Below are positions 35,655 to 45,423 of a DNA stretch of 64,000 bases, one piece after another. Under the pieces are notes generated by a model that worked only from the letters and a program-made list of their open reading frames with translations, did not search any database and was not told the DNA's origin. The position numbers and the translations under genes were made by a program. Source of the stretch: Flagellimonas flava (lineage in GTDB: Bacteria; Bacteroidota; Bacteroidia; Flavobacteriales; Flavobacteriaceae). How positions within the stretch are numbered: position 1 is the first letter of the stretch; each line of letters begins with the position of its first letter. Where the stretch lies: assembly GCF_900129665.1 (NCBI RefSeq), contig NZ_FQWL01000006.1, positions 5,001-69,000 of the forward strand. The letters are read 5' to 3'.

Positions 35655-37532
35655 ATGGAAGAAAAGAAATTGGATATCAATTCCATTATTGGATTTGTGT
35701 TGATTTTTGGAATACTCATTTTTATGTTCTATCGAAATCAACCTACACCAGAGGAATTGGAAGCTCAAAAGGTAGAGCAAGATAAAATTGAGGCAGCCGT
35801 AAAGCAGGAAGAAGAGGAAAAGAACCCCCAGATAGAGACTCCGGCACCCATTAATTTACAAGATTCTACGGCGGTGGCCGATTACAAGAATACCGTGGGG
35901 GCCTTTGGTTTTACCTCGACCACGGAAGGAACGACAAAACTGGAAAACGAGGTATTGTATTTGGAGGTTTCCAATAAGGGAGGGCAGATTATAGAGGCAA
36001 AGATGAAAAATTTTGTGACCTACGATTCTGTCCCTGTGTATATGGTAAAAGATGGCAATGCAAATTTTGGCATCAATTTTACAACATCGGACAATCGGGT
36101 TTTGAATACGGCCGATTTGTTCTTTGAACCAGCATTATCCACAAGTGGTGATAATAAGGTGCTTTCCATGAAGGCCAAGGTTGCCGAAAATCAGTTTTTG
36201 GAATACCGTTATGAGATGAAGCCCAACGATTACCTATTGGACTTTACTATTCGTTCCCAAGGCTTAAATGGGGTCATTAACGCTAGCCGGCCCATTGACA
36301 TGCAGTGGGATTTAAAAGGTATAAGACATGGTAAAAGTGTGAAGTACGAAAACAGATACACGCGTTTGACCTATAACCATGAGGATGGAAAAATCAGTAA
36401 ACTTTCTGAAAGCAGTGAATCCGATGAAGAGACTGAGGAAAACATTAAATGGTTGTCTTATAGACAGCATTTTTTCAGTTCTATCTTAACTTCTGATTCC
36501 CATTTTAAGACTGCGGAACTAAGCTCACAAAATTTGGTTGAGGAAGAAAGCAAGGAAACCAAATTTACCAAGATTTATAAAACCAAAGCCCCCTTAGAGC
36601 TTCAAGGTGGGGAGTTGTCCCAAAATATGCACTGGTATTATGGGCCAACAGATGTTAAGATTTTAGAGCGTTATGAAAACTTGGGATTGGCGGATTCAAT
36701 CCCTTTTGGTTGGGGAATTTTCGGATGGATTAATCGGTATATATTTACCCCATTCTATAATTTCTTGAGCTCTTTCCTGCCATTTGGAATCGCCATTATT
36801 GTAATGACCATTTTGGTTCGATTGGCCTTGTCTCCTGTGACCTATAAATCCTATCTCTCACAAGCCAAGATGAAGGTCTTGAAACCCGAGATTACGGAAC
36901 TTAACGAGAAGTTCAAAGACAATGCAATGAAGAAGCAGCAGGAAACCATGAAGCTGTACAATAAGGCAGGGGTGAGTCCTATGAGTGGATGTATACCGGC
37001 ATTGTTGCAGCTTCCAATTTTCTATGCCCTGTTTATGTTCTTCCCGACTTCATTTGCATTACGACAAAAGTCTTTTCTCTGGGCGGAGGATTTGGCTTCG
37101 TATGATTCCATTTTTGAGTGGACAAACCATATTCCCGTGATTTCAAGTTTTTATGGAAACCATGTGAGTTTGTTCCCCATTTTGGCGTCCATTGCGATTT
37201 TCTTTTACATGACATTGACAACCGGACAAACCATGCAAATGCAGCAGCAGCCCGGTATGCCAAATATGAAATTCATCATGTACCTTTCTCCCCTGATCAT
37301 GTTGATTTTCTTTAACAACTACGCCAGTGGGTTAAGTCTATATTATTTTGTGTCCAACTTGATTACCATCTTCATTATGCTGGCCATCAAGAACTATATT
37401 TTGGATGAGGACAAGATTCATGCGCAGATTCAAGAGAACAAAAAGAAACCCAAAAAGGAAAACAAGTTCCAAAAGAAAATGCGGGAAATGATGGAACAGG
37501 CGGAAGAACAAAAAAAGTCTGGCAGAAGATAA
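35655..37532 (+). CDS. yidC: Membrane protein insertase YidC
   Basis: A 625-residue insertase of the Gram-negative type. The N-terminal membrane anchor (residues ~9-24, IIGFVLIFGILIFMFY) is followed by a charged linker and a large periplasmic beta-sandwich (~85-355). The conserved insertase core starts with WGIFGWINRYIFTPFYNFLSSFLPFGIAIIVMTILVRLAL. The family signatures KMKVLKPEITELNEKF, NKAGVSPMSGCIPALLQLPIFYALF and LYYFVSNL follow. The C-terminus is a lysine-rich ribosome-binding tail (KKPKKENKFQKKM). It inserts proteins into the inner membrane with SecYEG. Followed by a GC-rich hairpin. Confidence 0.95.
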   Translation: MEEKKLDINSIIGFVLIFGILIFMFYRNQPTPEELEAQKVEQDKIEAAVKQEEEEKNPQIETPAPINLQDSTAVADYKNTVGAFGFTSTTEGTTKLENEVLYLEVSNKGGQIIEAKMKNFVTYDSVPVYMVKDGNANFGINFTTSDNRVLNTADLFFEPALSTSGDNKVLSMKAKVAENQFLEYRYEMKPNDYLLDFTIRSQGLNGVINASRPIDMQWDLKGIRHGKSVKYENRYTRLTYNHEDGKISKLSESSESDEETEENIKWLSYRQHFFSSILTSDSHFKTAELSSQNLVEEESKETKFTKIYKTKAPLELQGGELSQNMHWYYGPTDVKILERYENLGLADSIPFGWGIFGWINRYIFTPFYNFLSSFLPFGIAIIVMTILVRLALSPVTYKSYLSQAKMKVLKPEITELNEKFKDNAMKKQQETMKLYNKAGVSPMSGCIPALLQLPIFYALFMFFPTSFALRQKSFLWAEDLASYDSIFEWTNHIPVISSFYGNHVSLFPILASIAIFFYMTLTTGQTMQMQQQPGMPNMKFIMYLSPLIMLIFFNNYASGLSLYYFVSNLITIFIMLAIKNYILDEDKIHAQIQENKKKPKKENKFQKKMREMMEQAEEQKKSGRR

Positions 37533-37550
37533 GCGTTTATTAAAAACAAA

Positions 37551-37577
37551 AACTCCCCCAGTCGCTTGGGGGAGCTT
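37551..37577 (+). terminator. Terminator after yidC
   Basis: An 8-bp GC-rich stem CTCCCCCA / TGGGGGAG with a 6-nt loop and a short T-run, 20 nt past the yidC stop. Confidence 0.6.
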
Positions 37578-37731
37578 TCACCATTGAAAGGTATAGTTTG
37601 GAAAGATTTGGGACTCCAAAGATGCCACATAAAACCAGCCCAAAAAATTAATAGTTGTCAAACGGCCTTTTTTTGTATGGTAAAGAGACCACTTTTGATG
37701 TGTCATCGACGAACGGTTTAAGCTTATAGAT

Positions 37732-37769
37732 AAAGGAACTCCCTTAAGTTGGATTAAGGGAGTCCTTTT
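37732..37769. terminator. Long hairpin, likely terminator for the FAS1 gene or both strands
   Basis: ACTCCCTTAA / TTAAGGGAGT with outer AAAGG / CCTTT and one bulged A. It sits 44 nt past the FAS1 gene stop and downstream of yidC, with T-runs on both strands. Confidence 0.7.
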
Positions 37770-37812
37770 GTAATATTTGACCTACAAAACCAACGGTCAA
37801 ACACGTTTTGAA

Positions 37813-40302
37813 TTAATGAAGAGCATCCAAAACTTCTCTTGGCAACAACACTTTGTCTATGATGTGAACTATACCGTTGCTTGCTTCGTTATCTGGACCT
37901 TCAACTTCCGCATCCACATGGGTCTTATCCCGGATAAAGACACCGTGATTGATAATGGCGAACAAGGATTCCCCCTGCACCGTATGAAGTCGTTGGTGAT
38001 TGTACAGATCTGTTGAGGCTACTGCTGCTCCAGACACTACATGATAGGTCAGGATTTTTGCCAGCAATTCTTTTTCGGCCTCGGTATCAAAGTCTTCCAA
38101 ACTGTTGTAATCGTCTCCTAATGCATGTAATAAATCTGCAAAGGCTTTGTTGGTCGGAGCGAATACCGTGAATGGACCATCTCCACTCAATACGTCAACC
38201 AAACCGGCATCGGCTTGGATAAGTGCATTCACCAACAAACTCAAATCATCAACAGACTGCGCTAATTCCACAATGTTTGGAGTAGGGGGGAATAGTATAT
38301 CCAAAGCCTCTTGCGGTAAAAGTACTTTGTTGATGACATGGACTACTCCATTGCTGGCTTCAACATCTTGAAGCACAACTGTGGCATTCGTGTCCGTGGC
38401 ATCTTCAATATGAACGGTTCCATTTTTAATGTTGATACCTACATTTTCGCCTTGGACTGTGGGAATGTGTTGTCCATTTGATAAATCAGTGGAGAAAGCG
38501 GCCGTACCTGCCACAACATGATAGGTAAGTACTTTTACCAATATGGCAATCTCCTCATCGGTGTCAAAATCACTGAGGCTGTGGAATCCTAGCAAATCCA
38601 AAAGATCCTCGAAAGCTTTGTTCGTAGGTGCGAACACTGTGAAAGGACCATCACCACTTAGCGTTTCCACAAGTCCAGCGTCGGCAGCAATAAGTGCATC
38701 GACCAACAAGCTAAGATCATCAGTTTCTATGGCTATTTCCACGATGTTTTTAAGTTGCAAGGACGCTACAAAATCAATAGCCACCTGAGGCAGTAGTACC
38801 TTGTTGATTACGTGTACCACTCCATTGCTGGCCTTAACATCTGGAAGTGCCACCTTAGCATTTTCGTGTGAAGCGTCTACAACATAGACATAACCATCTT
38901 TAAGGCTTATGCCGACATTGTCTCCCTGAACAGTTGGGATGTGCTGTCCATCCGATAAATCTGCGGAGAAGGCAGCAGTTCCGGCAACCACATGATAGGT
39001 CAAGATTTCGACTAGCAAATCCAATTCTTCTTGGGTGTCAAAATCACCAAGACTATTATAATCGTCTCCCAAAAAATCCAGTAAATTTCCAAACGCTTCA
39101 TTGGTAGGAGCAAAGACCGTGAAGGGTCCTTCTCCACTCAACGTTTCAACAAGTCCCGCATTGGCAGCGATAAGCGCATCAACCAAAAGACTTAGGTCAT
39201 CGGTCTCCACAGCAAGCTCAACGATGGTTTTAAGCTGCAGGGAAGCTACAAAATCCAAAGCCGCCTGAGGCAATAGTACTTTGTCAATAGTATGGGCCAC
39301 ACCATTAGAAGCTAAAATGTCGGTGTCGGTTATGTTGGCGTCTGTATCGGAAGCGTCTCCAATAACAAAGGTTCCGTCGTTGTCAATGATGGCCAGGGCA
39401 TTATCGGGGAATGCCGTAGCGACTTCACCTGCCGCTAAATCGGCTTCCAAAACCTGGGCCGGAATCACATGATATAGCAAAATGTTCTTTAGCAGCTCTA
39501 TTTCTTCGGGAGTATCAAAATCGTCAAGACTCATATAGTCATCGCCCAATACCATAAGCAATGCTTCAAAAGCATCGTTTGTAGGGGCAAAAACGGTGAA
39601 AGGGCCATCGCTGCTTAGCGTACCTGCCAAATCAGCTTTGAGGACTGCTGCCTCCAACAAGGAAAGTGCCTCTGTAGCTACAACAATATCCACCAATGTG
39701 CCTGTCCCGTTTAAGGCGGTAATAATTTCCTGCGGAAGCAAAACTTTGTTGATGACATGAACAATTCCGTTGGAAGCAGCTACATTGGGCAGTGTGACTT
39801 CGGCATCCATATCCGTAGCGTCTCCAATAAATACTCCACCATCTAAGTTTACGGTAACATCCTCGCCTTGTACGGTGGCAATCATTTGTCCATCTGATAA
39901 ATCACCAGAGGCGGCAGCGATTCCTGCTACCACATGATACTGTAAAATAGTTGCCAAGAGTGCCCGTTCTTCCTCTGTATCGAAATCTTCAAGAGAGTCA
40001 AAACCGTCCAGACTTCCTAATAGTGCAGTGAAGGCTTCGTTTGTAGGGGCAAAAACAGTGAAAGGTCCATTTCCGCTTAGAGTACCTATTAAATCGGAAT
40101 CTTCATTTTCGTCCGCTTTTGTCAAGGCGGCTACCAAAGAACTTAAAACATCTGTTTCCTGGGCTGTTTGAACAATGTTTTTGGAAATCTCATCTTCTGC
40201 AAACAGGGCGACTTGGTCATCTTCTGTTTCACAGGAATACAGTGAAAATAAAGCAAGAGCAATCATCAGGAGAAAGCTCCTAGGTTGTAAAATTGTTTTC
40301 AT
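37813..40302 (-). CDS. Five-domain fasciclin (FAS1) lipoprotein
   Basis: An 829-residue lipoprotein (leader with LFSLYSC lipobox) with five FAS1 domains of about 140 residues each. Each has the H1 motif GPFTVFAPTN[ED/K]AF and the end motif ASNGVVH[VI]INKVLLPQ. Domains 3 and 4 are nearly the same in long stretches, pointing to recent duplication. FAS1 domains act in cell adhesion or matrix binding. The start is set to ATG 40302; an upstream in-frame ATG (40368) would run into the intergenic palindrome. It lies just downstream of a four-domain paralogue. Confidence 0.92.
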   Translation of the reverse strand: MKTILQPRSFLLMIALALFSLYSCETEDDQVALFAEDEISKNIVQTAQETDVLSSLVAALTKADENEDSDLIGTLSGNGPFTVFAPTNEAFTALLGSLDGFDSLEDFDTEEERALLATILQYHVVAGIAAASGDLSDGQMIATVQGEDVTVNLDGGVFIGDATDMDAEVTLPNVAASNGIVHVINKVLLPQEIITALNGTGTLVDIVVATEALSLLEAAVLKADLAGTLSSDGPFTVFAPTNDAFEALLMVLGDDYMSLDDFDTPEEIELLKNILLYHVIPAQVLEADLAAGEVATAFPDNALAIIDNDGTFVIGDASDTDANITDTDILASNGVAHTIDKVLLPQAALDFVASLQLKTIVELAVETDDLSLLVDALIAANAGLVETLSGEGPFTVFAPTNEAFGNLLDFLGDDYNSLGDFDTQEELDLLVEILTYHVVAGTAAFSADLSDGQHIPTVQGDNVGISLKDGYVYVVDASHENAKVALPDVKASNGVVHVINKVLLPQVAIDFVASLQLKNIVEIAIETDDLSLLVDALIAADAGLVETLSGDGPFTVFAPTNKAFEDLLDLLGFHSLSDFDTDEEIAILVKVLTYHVVAGTAAFSTDLSNGQHIPTVQGENVGINIKNGTVHIEDATDTNATVVLQDVEASNGVVHVINKVLLPQEALDILFPPTPNIVELAQSVDDLSLLVNALIQADAGLVDVLSGDGPFTVFAPTNKAFADLLHALGDDYNSLEDFDTEAEKELLAKILTYHVVSGAAVASTDLYNHQRLHTVQGESLFAIINHGVFIRDKTHVDAEVEGPDNEASNGIVHIIDKVLLPREVLDALH

Positions 40303-40337
40303 TTTAATAGTGTTTTGATTAATATATTGATGGGGTA

Positions 40338-40365
40338 AAAGGGGCCTTGCATGCAAGGCCCCTTT
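40338..40365 (-). terminator. 28-bp palindrome between the two FAS1 genes
   Basis: The perfect palindrome AAAGGGGCCTTGC / ATGCAAGGCCCCTTT lies 5 nt past the stop of the upstream FAS1 gene and 35 nt before the start of the next. It may partly terminate transcription or stabilise mRNA ends. Confidence 0.7.
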
Positions 40366-40370
40366 CAATT

Positions 40371-42257
40371 CTAATTCATTGTATCTGGAATCAGGACAGC
40401 ATCCAAGACGTGGATTACTCCATTTATGGCTTGTACATCAACGGCGTCAATGCCTATTCCCATGTTGCCAGCTCCATCAGTGACATTTGCGATATTTCCA
40501 TCAGTACCAGGCAAGGTGATTGTAAAGGTGTCGCCTTCCAAAGTGGCAGGTGTAACAGTATCACCATCGGGGGTAAGATCACCAGACCTAACATTGGCCC
40601 CGGCAATGACATGGTGCTGTAAAATTGGAATCAAATCAGCTTCACCGGGAATATCCGTCAATAGGTCAAAGGCGGCGTTGGTAGGCGCAAAAACAGTAAA
40701 CGGATCGTCGCCATTGCCATCCTGTGCGGACAGAACATCCACAAAATCCACACTTGGGGTAAGCGTAGTCAAGGCTACTACCAAAGTTGCGAAGTTGGGG
40801 TCAGCTGTTGCGAAGGTCACCACGGTAGGTAGATCAATCACGGCATCTACCGCATGGATTACACCATTGGTAGCTACAATATCTGCTATCGCTACCGAAC
40901 TTACCCCATTCAAAGTTACACCATCATCTGTGTTAATATATAGGCTTAGACTTTCATCGGTATCGAATTCTGCAGCTGTATTTACATATGAATTGGATAA
41001 ACCAGAAGAGAAAGCTGCAGCACCAACTACGACATGGTTGGAAAGAATTGCATTAAGGTCATTTCCATTTGGATTTGTGAAGTCATCAAATGCCGCATTG
41101 ACCGGTGCAAAAACTGTAAATGTTTCATCTTCCATGGATAGAAGATCCGTGAAAGTGGTATTCCCACCATCTGTTAAATTGGCCACTAAAGATGATAGAT
41201 TTGGATTGGCAATGGCATGATCCACAATATTTGGAAGACCGATAACGGCATCCACAACATGGACCACTCCGTTTAGAGCTTTGATATCTGCAGCATCGAC
41301 CGAAGAAACTCCGTTGAATGTAACGCCATCCGCTGTATCGAAAAAGATACTGATATTTTCTTCCCCGGCACCTGTGGCCATGGTATGGGTGTATCCCGAC
41401 CCGAGACCTTCCAAATCTGCTTGAAACAAAGCGCCTTCGATTACATGGTTGAGCAATACATTTGTCAGCACTTCAACTGGAATATCTCCTAGTTCTGCAC
41501 CATCCAGAAAAGTTGTAAATGCTTCGTCTGAGGGTGCCAAAACAGTAAATGGACCATCTCCACGGAGCACAGTTGGCAAATCTCCATTGGCGGCGGTAAG
41601 AGCTGCTACCAAACTTTCAAGATTTTCGTTACCTAAGGCCAAATCCGTAATAGGTACAAGAATAATGTCGGCCAAATCATCTAAAATAGTTTGCGGTAAT
41701 AAAACCTTGTTGATGATATGAACTACTCCGTTGGTAGTTTCAACATTTGCAGTAGTTACTTCGGCATCAACATCTGTCGCATCTCCAATAAAAACTCTAC
41801 CATCTAAGGATACTGTAAGTTCTGAACCTTGAAGGGTGGTCAAACTTTGACCATCACTTAGGTCCGTTGACTGGGCAGCTGTACCTGAAATGACATGATA
41901 CGTAAGAATTACCGCCAAAAGGTCTTGGAGTTGCTCCGAATTGAAATCATCCAACGAATCAAAGCCGTCCAATTGGGTCAATAAATCTGCAAAGGCAGCA
42001 TTGGTAGGTGCGAAGACTGTGAAAGGCCCATCACCACTTAAAGCACTAACTAGATCATTGTTGGCACTTTCATCAGCTTTTTGAAGGGCACTTACCAAGC
42101 TGCTTAAATCTGCAGTAGCCTGGGCCGCCTCAACAATATTGCTGGTAGGTACTTCGGGCGGCGGGTTGGAGGTTCCATTGTCATCCTCAGAACAGGAGGA
42201 TAGAATTAATACAAAAATCAACATCGTCAGACTTGACAATTTAATTAGTGCTTTCAT
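40371..42257 (-). CDS. Four-domain fasciclin (FAS1) lipoprotein
   Basis: A 628-residue lipoprotein (leader MKALIKLSSLTMLIFVLILSSC, then an acidic linker) with four FAS1 domains at about residues 40-185, 200-335, 345-475 and 480-628. Signatures are FTVFAPTNAAF, FTVLAPSDEAF, FTVFAPVNAAF and FTVFAPTNAAF, and each domain ends in a NGVVH or NGVIH stretch. It is the upstream member of a tandem pair and probably heads the transcript. The domains are more divergent than those of the five-domain neighbour. Likely role: surface adhesion or biofilm (inference). Confidence 0.92.
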   Translation of the reverse strand: MKALIKLSSLTMLIFVLILSSCSEDDNGTSNPPPEVPTSNIVEAAQATADLSSLVSALQKADESANNDLVSALSGDGPFTVFAPTNAAFADLLTQLDGFDSLDDFNSEQLQDLLAVILTYHVISGTAAQSTDLSDGQSLTTLQGSELTVSLDGRVFIGDATDVDAEVTTANVETTNGVVHIINKVLLPQTILDDLADIILVPITDLALGNENLESLVAALTAANGDLPTVLRGDGPFTVLAPSDEAFTTFLDGAELGDIPVEVLTNVLLNHVIEGALFQADLEGLGSGYTHTMATGAGEENISIFFDTADGVTFNGVSSVDAADIKALNGVVHVVDAVIGLPNIVDHAIANPNLSSLVANLTDGGNTTFTDLLSMEDETFTVFAPVNAAFDDFTNPNGNDLNAILSNHVVVGAAAFSSGLSNSYVNTAAEFDTDESLSLYINTDDGVTLNGVSSVAIADIVATNGVIHAVDAVIDLPTVVTFATADPNFATLVVALTTLTPSVDFVDVLSAQDGNGDDPFTVFAPTNAAFDLLTDIPGEADLIPILQHHVIAGANVRSGDLTPDGDTVTPATLEGDTFTITLPGTDGNIANVTDGAGNMGIGIDAVDVQAINGVIHVLDAVLIPDTMN

Positions 42258-42770
42258 AGGGTTATTTTTAGATTAGACTTTGTTTAACATGACAAAGATG
42301 TCCTTAAACAAAAAAAGTTGCGTTTTGTTTATGTTTTTTTATAAAAAGTTTAACAAAAATCACTAAATCATAAATATTCAGATACAGAAAATCAGGATTG
42401 TGTATTTATTTAAGACGGATTATTTTAATTACGGAATGGGGTAGTTAGACAATATTTCATTCATTTTTACCGGGCTATACGGCATTTTTTCTTTAAAGTG
42501 AATTGCCTCATATAGGACCTATTATAAAGTTGCTTCTATTGTTGATAAGGGTTGCTAGGGATATAATGACATTGTTTATGTATTTTTTTTAAACATTAGT
42601 CAATATATAATACGAATCATGAAAAACATTGTTTGGCAAACCATGTAGTGGAAATAGGCTAAACTTCACCAATCATTTATCCTGTAGTTTTATTCGGTAA
42701 GTTGAAGCTTAGGTTCTCGACAACCTTTTACTGACAACATTTTGTATTTTTGCACGGTTAAAGGAATGTG
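42258..42770. other. Long intergenic region between the FAS1 gene and mnmA
   Basis: About 510 nt of AT-rich DNA between divergent genes, with no convincing ORF. It must hold the FAS1 promoter on the minus strand; no clear box is found. Near mnmA it holds the minus-7 box at 42745-42753 and the small inverted repeat AGGTT-CTCGAC-AACCT (42711-42726). Nothing else is recognisable. Confidence 0.6.
42745..42753 (+). promoter_or_regulatory. Candidate minus-7 box for mnmA
   Basis: TATTTTTGC, an exact TAnnTTTGC match, ends 17 nt before the ATG at 42771. Confidence 0.5.
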
Positions 42771-43961
42771 ATGAAAAAAGTAGTTGTAGGACTTTCGGGA
42801 GGAGTGGATTCCAGTGTTTCGGCCTATCTTTTAAAGAAACAGGGATATGATGTCATAGGACTTTTTATGAAGAACTGGCATGATGATTCGGTTATTATTT
42901 CTGAGGAATGCCCTTGGGTCGAGGATAGTAATGATGCTTTGATTGTTGCCGAAAAATTAGGAATACCCTTCCAAACTGTGGACCTGAGTGCGGAATATAA
43001 GGAACGCATCGTGGATTATATGTTCAATGAATATGAAAAGGGCCGTACCCCAAATCCAGATGTTTTATGCAATAGAGAAATAAAGTTCGATGTTTTTCTC
43101 AAAATCGCGCTACAGCTTGGTGCTGACTATGTGGCCACGGGGCATTACTGTAGAAAAGGTACCATTAAAAATGAAGATGGAAGCGAAACCTTTCAGTTGT
43201 TGGCAGGAGTCGATGGGAATAAAGACCAGTCCTATTTTCTGTGCCAGCTATCCCAAGAGCAATTGGCAAAAACTTTGTTTCCCATTGGAGAGCTTACAAA
43301 ACCGGAGGTGCGTAAAATAGCCACTGATAATAGCCTAATAACCGCGGATAAAAAAGACTCCCAAGGCCTTTGCTTTATTGGGAAAGTTCATCTGCCCGAG
43401 TTTCTACAACAGAAACTGAAGCCAAAAAAAGGGGTTATTGTGGAAGTTCCTAATACAGCGGAACAGTTTAGCCCAGAAGTACCTGATTTTCAAGACAAAC
43501 AAGCCGAACTGGCGTTCAATGCGGAGAAACCGTCTTATTCTGTGACAGATGGAAAGGTAGTTGGAGAGCATCAAGGAGCACACTACTTTACCATAGGTCA
43601 GCGTAAGGGACTAAATGTGGGCGGAACCAAAGAGCCTTTATTTGTTATTGAAACCGATGTAAAGGAAAATGTAATTTATACAGGACAGGGTAAAAGTCAT
43701 CCTGGGCTTTTACGAAGTGCCCTTTTCGTAAAGGAGGATGAACTGCATTGGGTACGAAGCGATTTGGCTCTTAAAGTGGATGAAATCATGGAAGTTGAGG
43801 CAAGAATAAGGTATCGACAACCGTTGCAAAAAGCAACGCTTTACAAAACGGATAATGGCCTTTATGTTGACTTTGTAGAACCGCAATCTGCTATTACCGA
43901 GGGACAATTCGTTGCTTGGTACATTAATGATGAACTCATTGGCTCAGGAGTTATCTCTTAA
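42771..43961 (+). CDS. mnmA: tRNA-specific 2-thiouridylase MnmA
   Basis: A 396-residue enzyme making 2-thiouridine at tRNA position 34. The ATP-pyrophosphatase P-loop is SGGVDSS (residues 9-15). The catalytic cysteines are Cys100 ([13 protein letters not shown]) and Cys201 ([11 protein letters not shown]). The C-terminal barrel has [17 protein letters not shown] and RIRYRQP. Relative to E. coli, the region between the central domain and GEHQG carries roughly 30 extra residues (~227-260). The ATG at 42771 is used over the adjoining GTG at 42768. It abuts the flavin oxidoreductase gene (2 nt). Confidence 0.95.
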   Translation: MKKVVVGLSGGVDSSVSAYLLKKQGYDVIGLFMKNWHDDSVIISEECPWVEDSNDALIVAEKLGIPFQTVDLSAEYKERIVDYMFNEYEKGRTPNPDVLCNREIKFDVFLKIALQLGADYVATGHYCRKGTIKNEDGSETFQLLAGVDGNKDQSYFLCQLSQEQLAKTLFPIGELTKPEVRKIATDNSLITADKKDSQGLCFIGKVHLPEFLQQKLKPKKGVIVEVPNTAEQFSPEVPDFQDKQAELAFNAEKPSYSVTDGKVVGEHQGAHYFTIGQRKGLNVGGTKEPLFVIETDVKENVIYTGQGKSHPGLLRSALFVKEDELHWVRSDLALKVDEIMEVEARIRYRQPLQKATLYKTDNGLYVDFVEPQSAITEGQFVAWYINDELIGSGVIS

Positions 43962-43963
43962 CT

Positions 43964-44920
43964 ATGGATCCACGTAAAATCACAGAACTTTTTGGCATAG
44001 AATACCCTATCATTCAGGGAGGAATGATTTGGACCAGTGGTTGGCGATTGGCGTCAGCAGTTTCAAACGCAGGCGGATTGGGGCTTTTGGGAGCTGGAAG
44101 TATGTATCCGGATGTATTGAGAGAGCATATTATTAAATGTAAAAAGGCTACAAATAAACCTTTTGGCGTGAATGTGCCGATGCTCTATCCAAACATTGAG
44201 GACATCATGGACAGCATTGTCGAACTCGGAGTAAAAATTGTTTTTACCTCTGCGGGCAACCCTAAGACATGGACATCCTTTTTAAAGAAAAATGGAATTA
44301 CGGTGGTTCATGTGGTAAGCAGTGTGAAATTTGCTTTGAAAGCCCAGGATGCTGGGGTGGACGCTGTGGTTGCAGAGGGGTTCGAGGCCGGAGGCCATAA
44401 CGGTAGGGATGAGACCACCACCATGGTGCTTATACCGTCCGTCAAGGAAAAAATCAATATCCCCCTGATAGCTGCGGGAGGAATTGCCACAGGACAAGCT
44501 ATGCTCGCTGCGATGGTCTTGGGAGCAGACGGGGTTCAGATTGGAAGTCGGTTCGCGGCAAGCCAAGAGGGTTCGGCACATGAACTTTTTAAACACCGGA
44601 TTGTTGAAGCCAAGGAGGGAGATACCCATCTCACCTTAAAAGAACTGGCCCCAGTGCGTTTACTTAAAAATAAGTTCTATAAAAATGTCCAAGAAGCCTA
44701 TGCCAAAGGAGCTTCCAAAGAAGATCTTATAGCTTTATTGGGACGAGCAAGGGCCAAAAGAGGAATGTTCGAAGGTGATATGGACGAAGGCGAATTGGAA
44801 ATTGGACAGGTTTCTGGCCTCATCCACGATATTAAGCCCGCCGCAATCATACTTAAGGACATGATGAAGGAGTTTGAGAAGTCCAAAAAACTAGTTGCGG
44901 CATTTAGGAGCAACAGCTGA
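43964..44920 (+). CDS. Nitronate monooxygenase / NAD(P)H-dependent flavin oxidoreductase
   Basis: A 318-residue TIM-barrel flavoprotein of the 2-nitropropane dioxygenase/FabK-like family. Visible family parts are YPIIQGGMIWTSGWRLASAVSNAGGLGLLG at residues ~13-43, GVNVPMLYP, the putative catalytic region AVVAEGFEAGGHNGRDE at about 140, and the FMN phosphate loop IPLIAAGGIATGQ...GADGVQIGSRF. It may oxidise alkyl nitronates or reduce enoyl-ACPs; the sequence does not separate these. It begins 2 nt after the mnmA stop, so it is co-transcribed. Confidence 0.85.
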   Translation: MDPRKITELFGIEYPIIQGGMIWTSGWRLASAVSNAGGLGLLGAGSMYPDVLREHIIKCKKATNKPFGVNVPMLYPNIEDIMDSIVELGVKIVFTSAGNPKTWTSFLKKNGITVVHVVSSVKFALKAQDAGVDAVVAEGFEAGGHNGRDETTTMVLIPSVKEKINIPLIAAGGIATGQAMLAAMVLGADGVQIGSRFAASQEGSAHELFKHRIVEAKEGDTHLTLKELAPVRLLKNKFYKNVQEAYAKGASKEDLIALLGRARAKRGMFEGDMDEGELEIGQVSGLIHDIKPAAIILKDMMKEFEKSKKLVAAFRSNS

Positions 44921-44943
44921 TTATTTTATATATTTATCCCATT

Positions 44944-45423
44944 ATGAGAACACTAATCCCCACGTTAGTGCTATTTCTTCTTGTGTCGCAGCTTAATGCA
45001 CAAATAGAAAGGGATAAAGCACTTCACTTTTTAGGTGGCAGTCTTTTTGGTCTTGCAGGTGCTGGAATAGCAAAGCATGCTTCTGACGGTGATAGGGTAT
45101 GGACTTTTGTTGGTGCCGTAGCAGCGAGTGCTCTGGTAGGAGTGGCAAAGGAGGCGATAGATGAAGGTCAAGAGGGAAACCAATGGGACAATGAAGATTT
45201 GGCAGCCACCATTTTGGGGGGAGTAACGGTAGGAGTTACTATTGAAATCTTCTCCAAAAAAAGAAATAAAAGGAGGCCCATGGGAAGTTTAACGACCCAT
45301 CGATTAGATTGGAACCAGATTCAAGTAGATTCTGGGATTTCTAAGGTAATGGTTCCGGAGCACCAACTTCCATCATGGACTACATTAACACTGTCCACTA
45401 AGTCGCTTAAAGGATTAGAGTAA
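44944..45423 (+). CDS. Hypothetical exported protein with small hydrophobic domain
   Basis: A 159-residue protein with a signal peptide (MRTLIPTLVLFLLVSQLNA). Two glycine/alanine-rich hydrophobic segments follow (HFLGGSLFGLAGAGIAKHA and WTFVGAVAASALVGVAKEAID), then a hydrophobic GGVTVGVTIEIF end. The opening DKALHFLGG resembles the DKxxHF start of YfiM/DUF2279-type lipoproteins, but the match is weak. The hydrophilic C-terminus overlaps the convergent DUF58 gene stop. It is probably the third gene of the mnmA unit. Function unknown. Confidence 0.55.
   Translation: MRTLIPTLVLFLLVSQLNAQIERDKALHFLGGSLFGLAGAGIAKHASDGDRVWTFVGAVAASALVGVAKEAIDEGQEGNQWDNEDLAATILGGVTVGVTIEIFSKKRNKRRPMGSLTTHRLDWNQIQVDSGISKVMVPEHQLPSWTTLTLSTKSLKGLE

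Noticed and set aside
40426..41220. A 264-residue open frame on the plus strand
   Set aside because: It lies fully antisense to the four-domain FAS1 gene, is rich in Ser/Thr/Val from repeated codons and shows no domain; it is a shadow of the FAS1 repeats.
42711..42726. AGGTT-CTCGAC-AACCT inverted repeat before mnmA
   Set aside because: Only 5 bp per arm; not distinguishable from chance.
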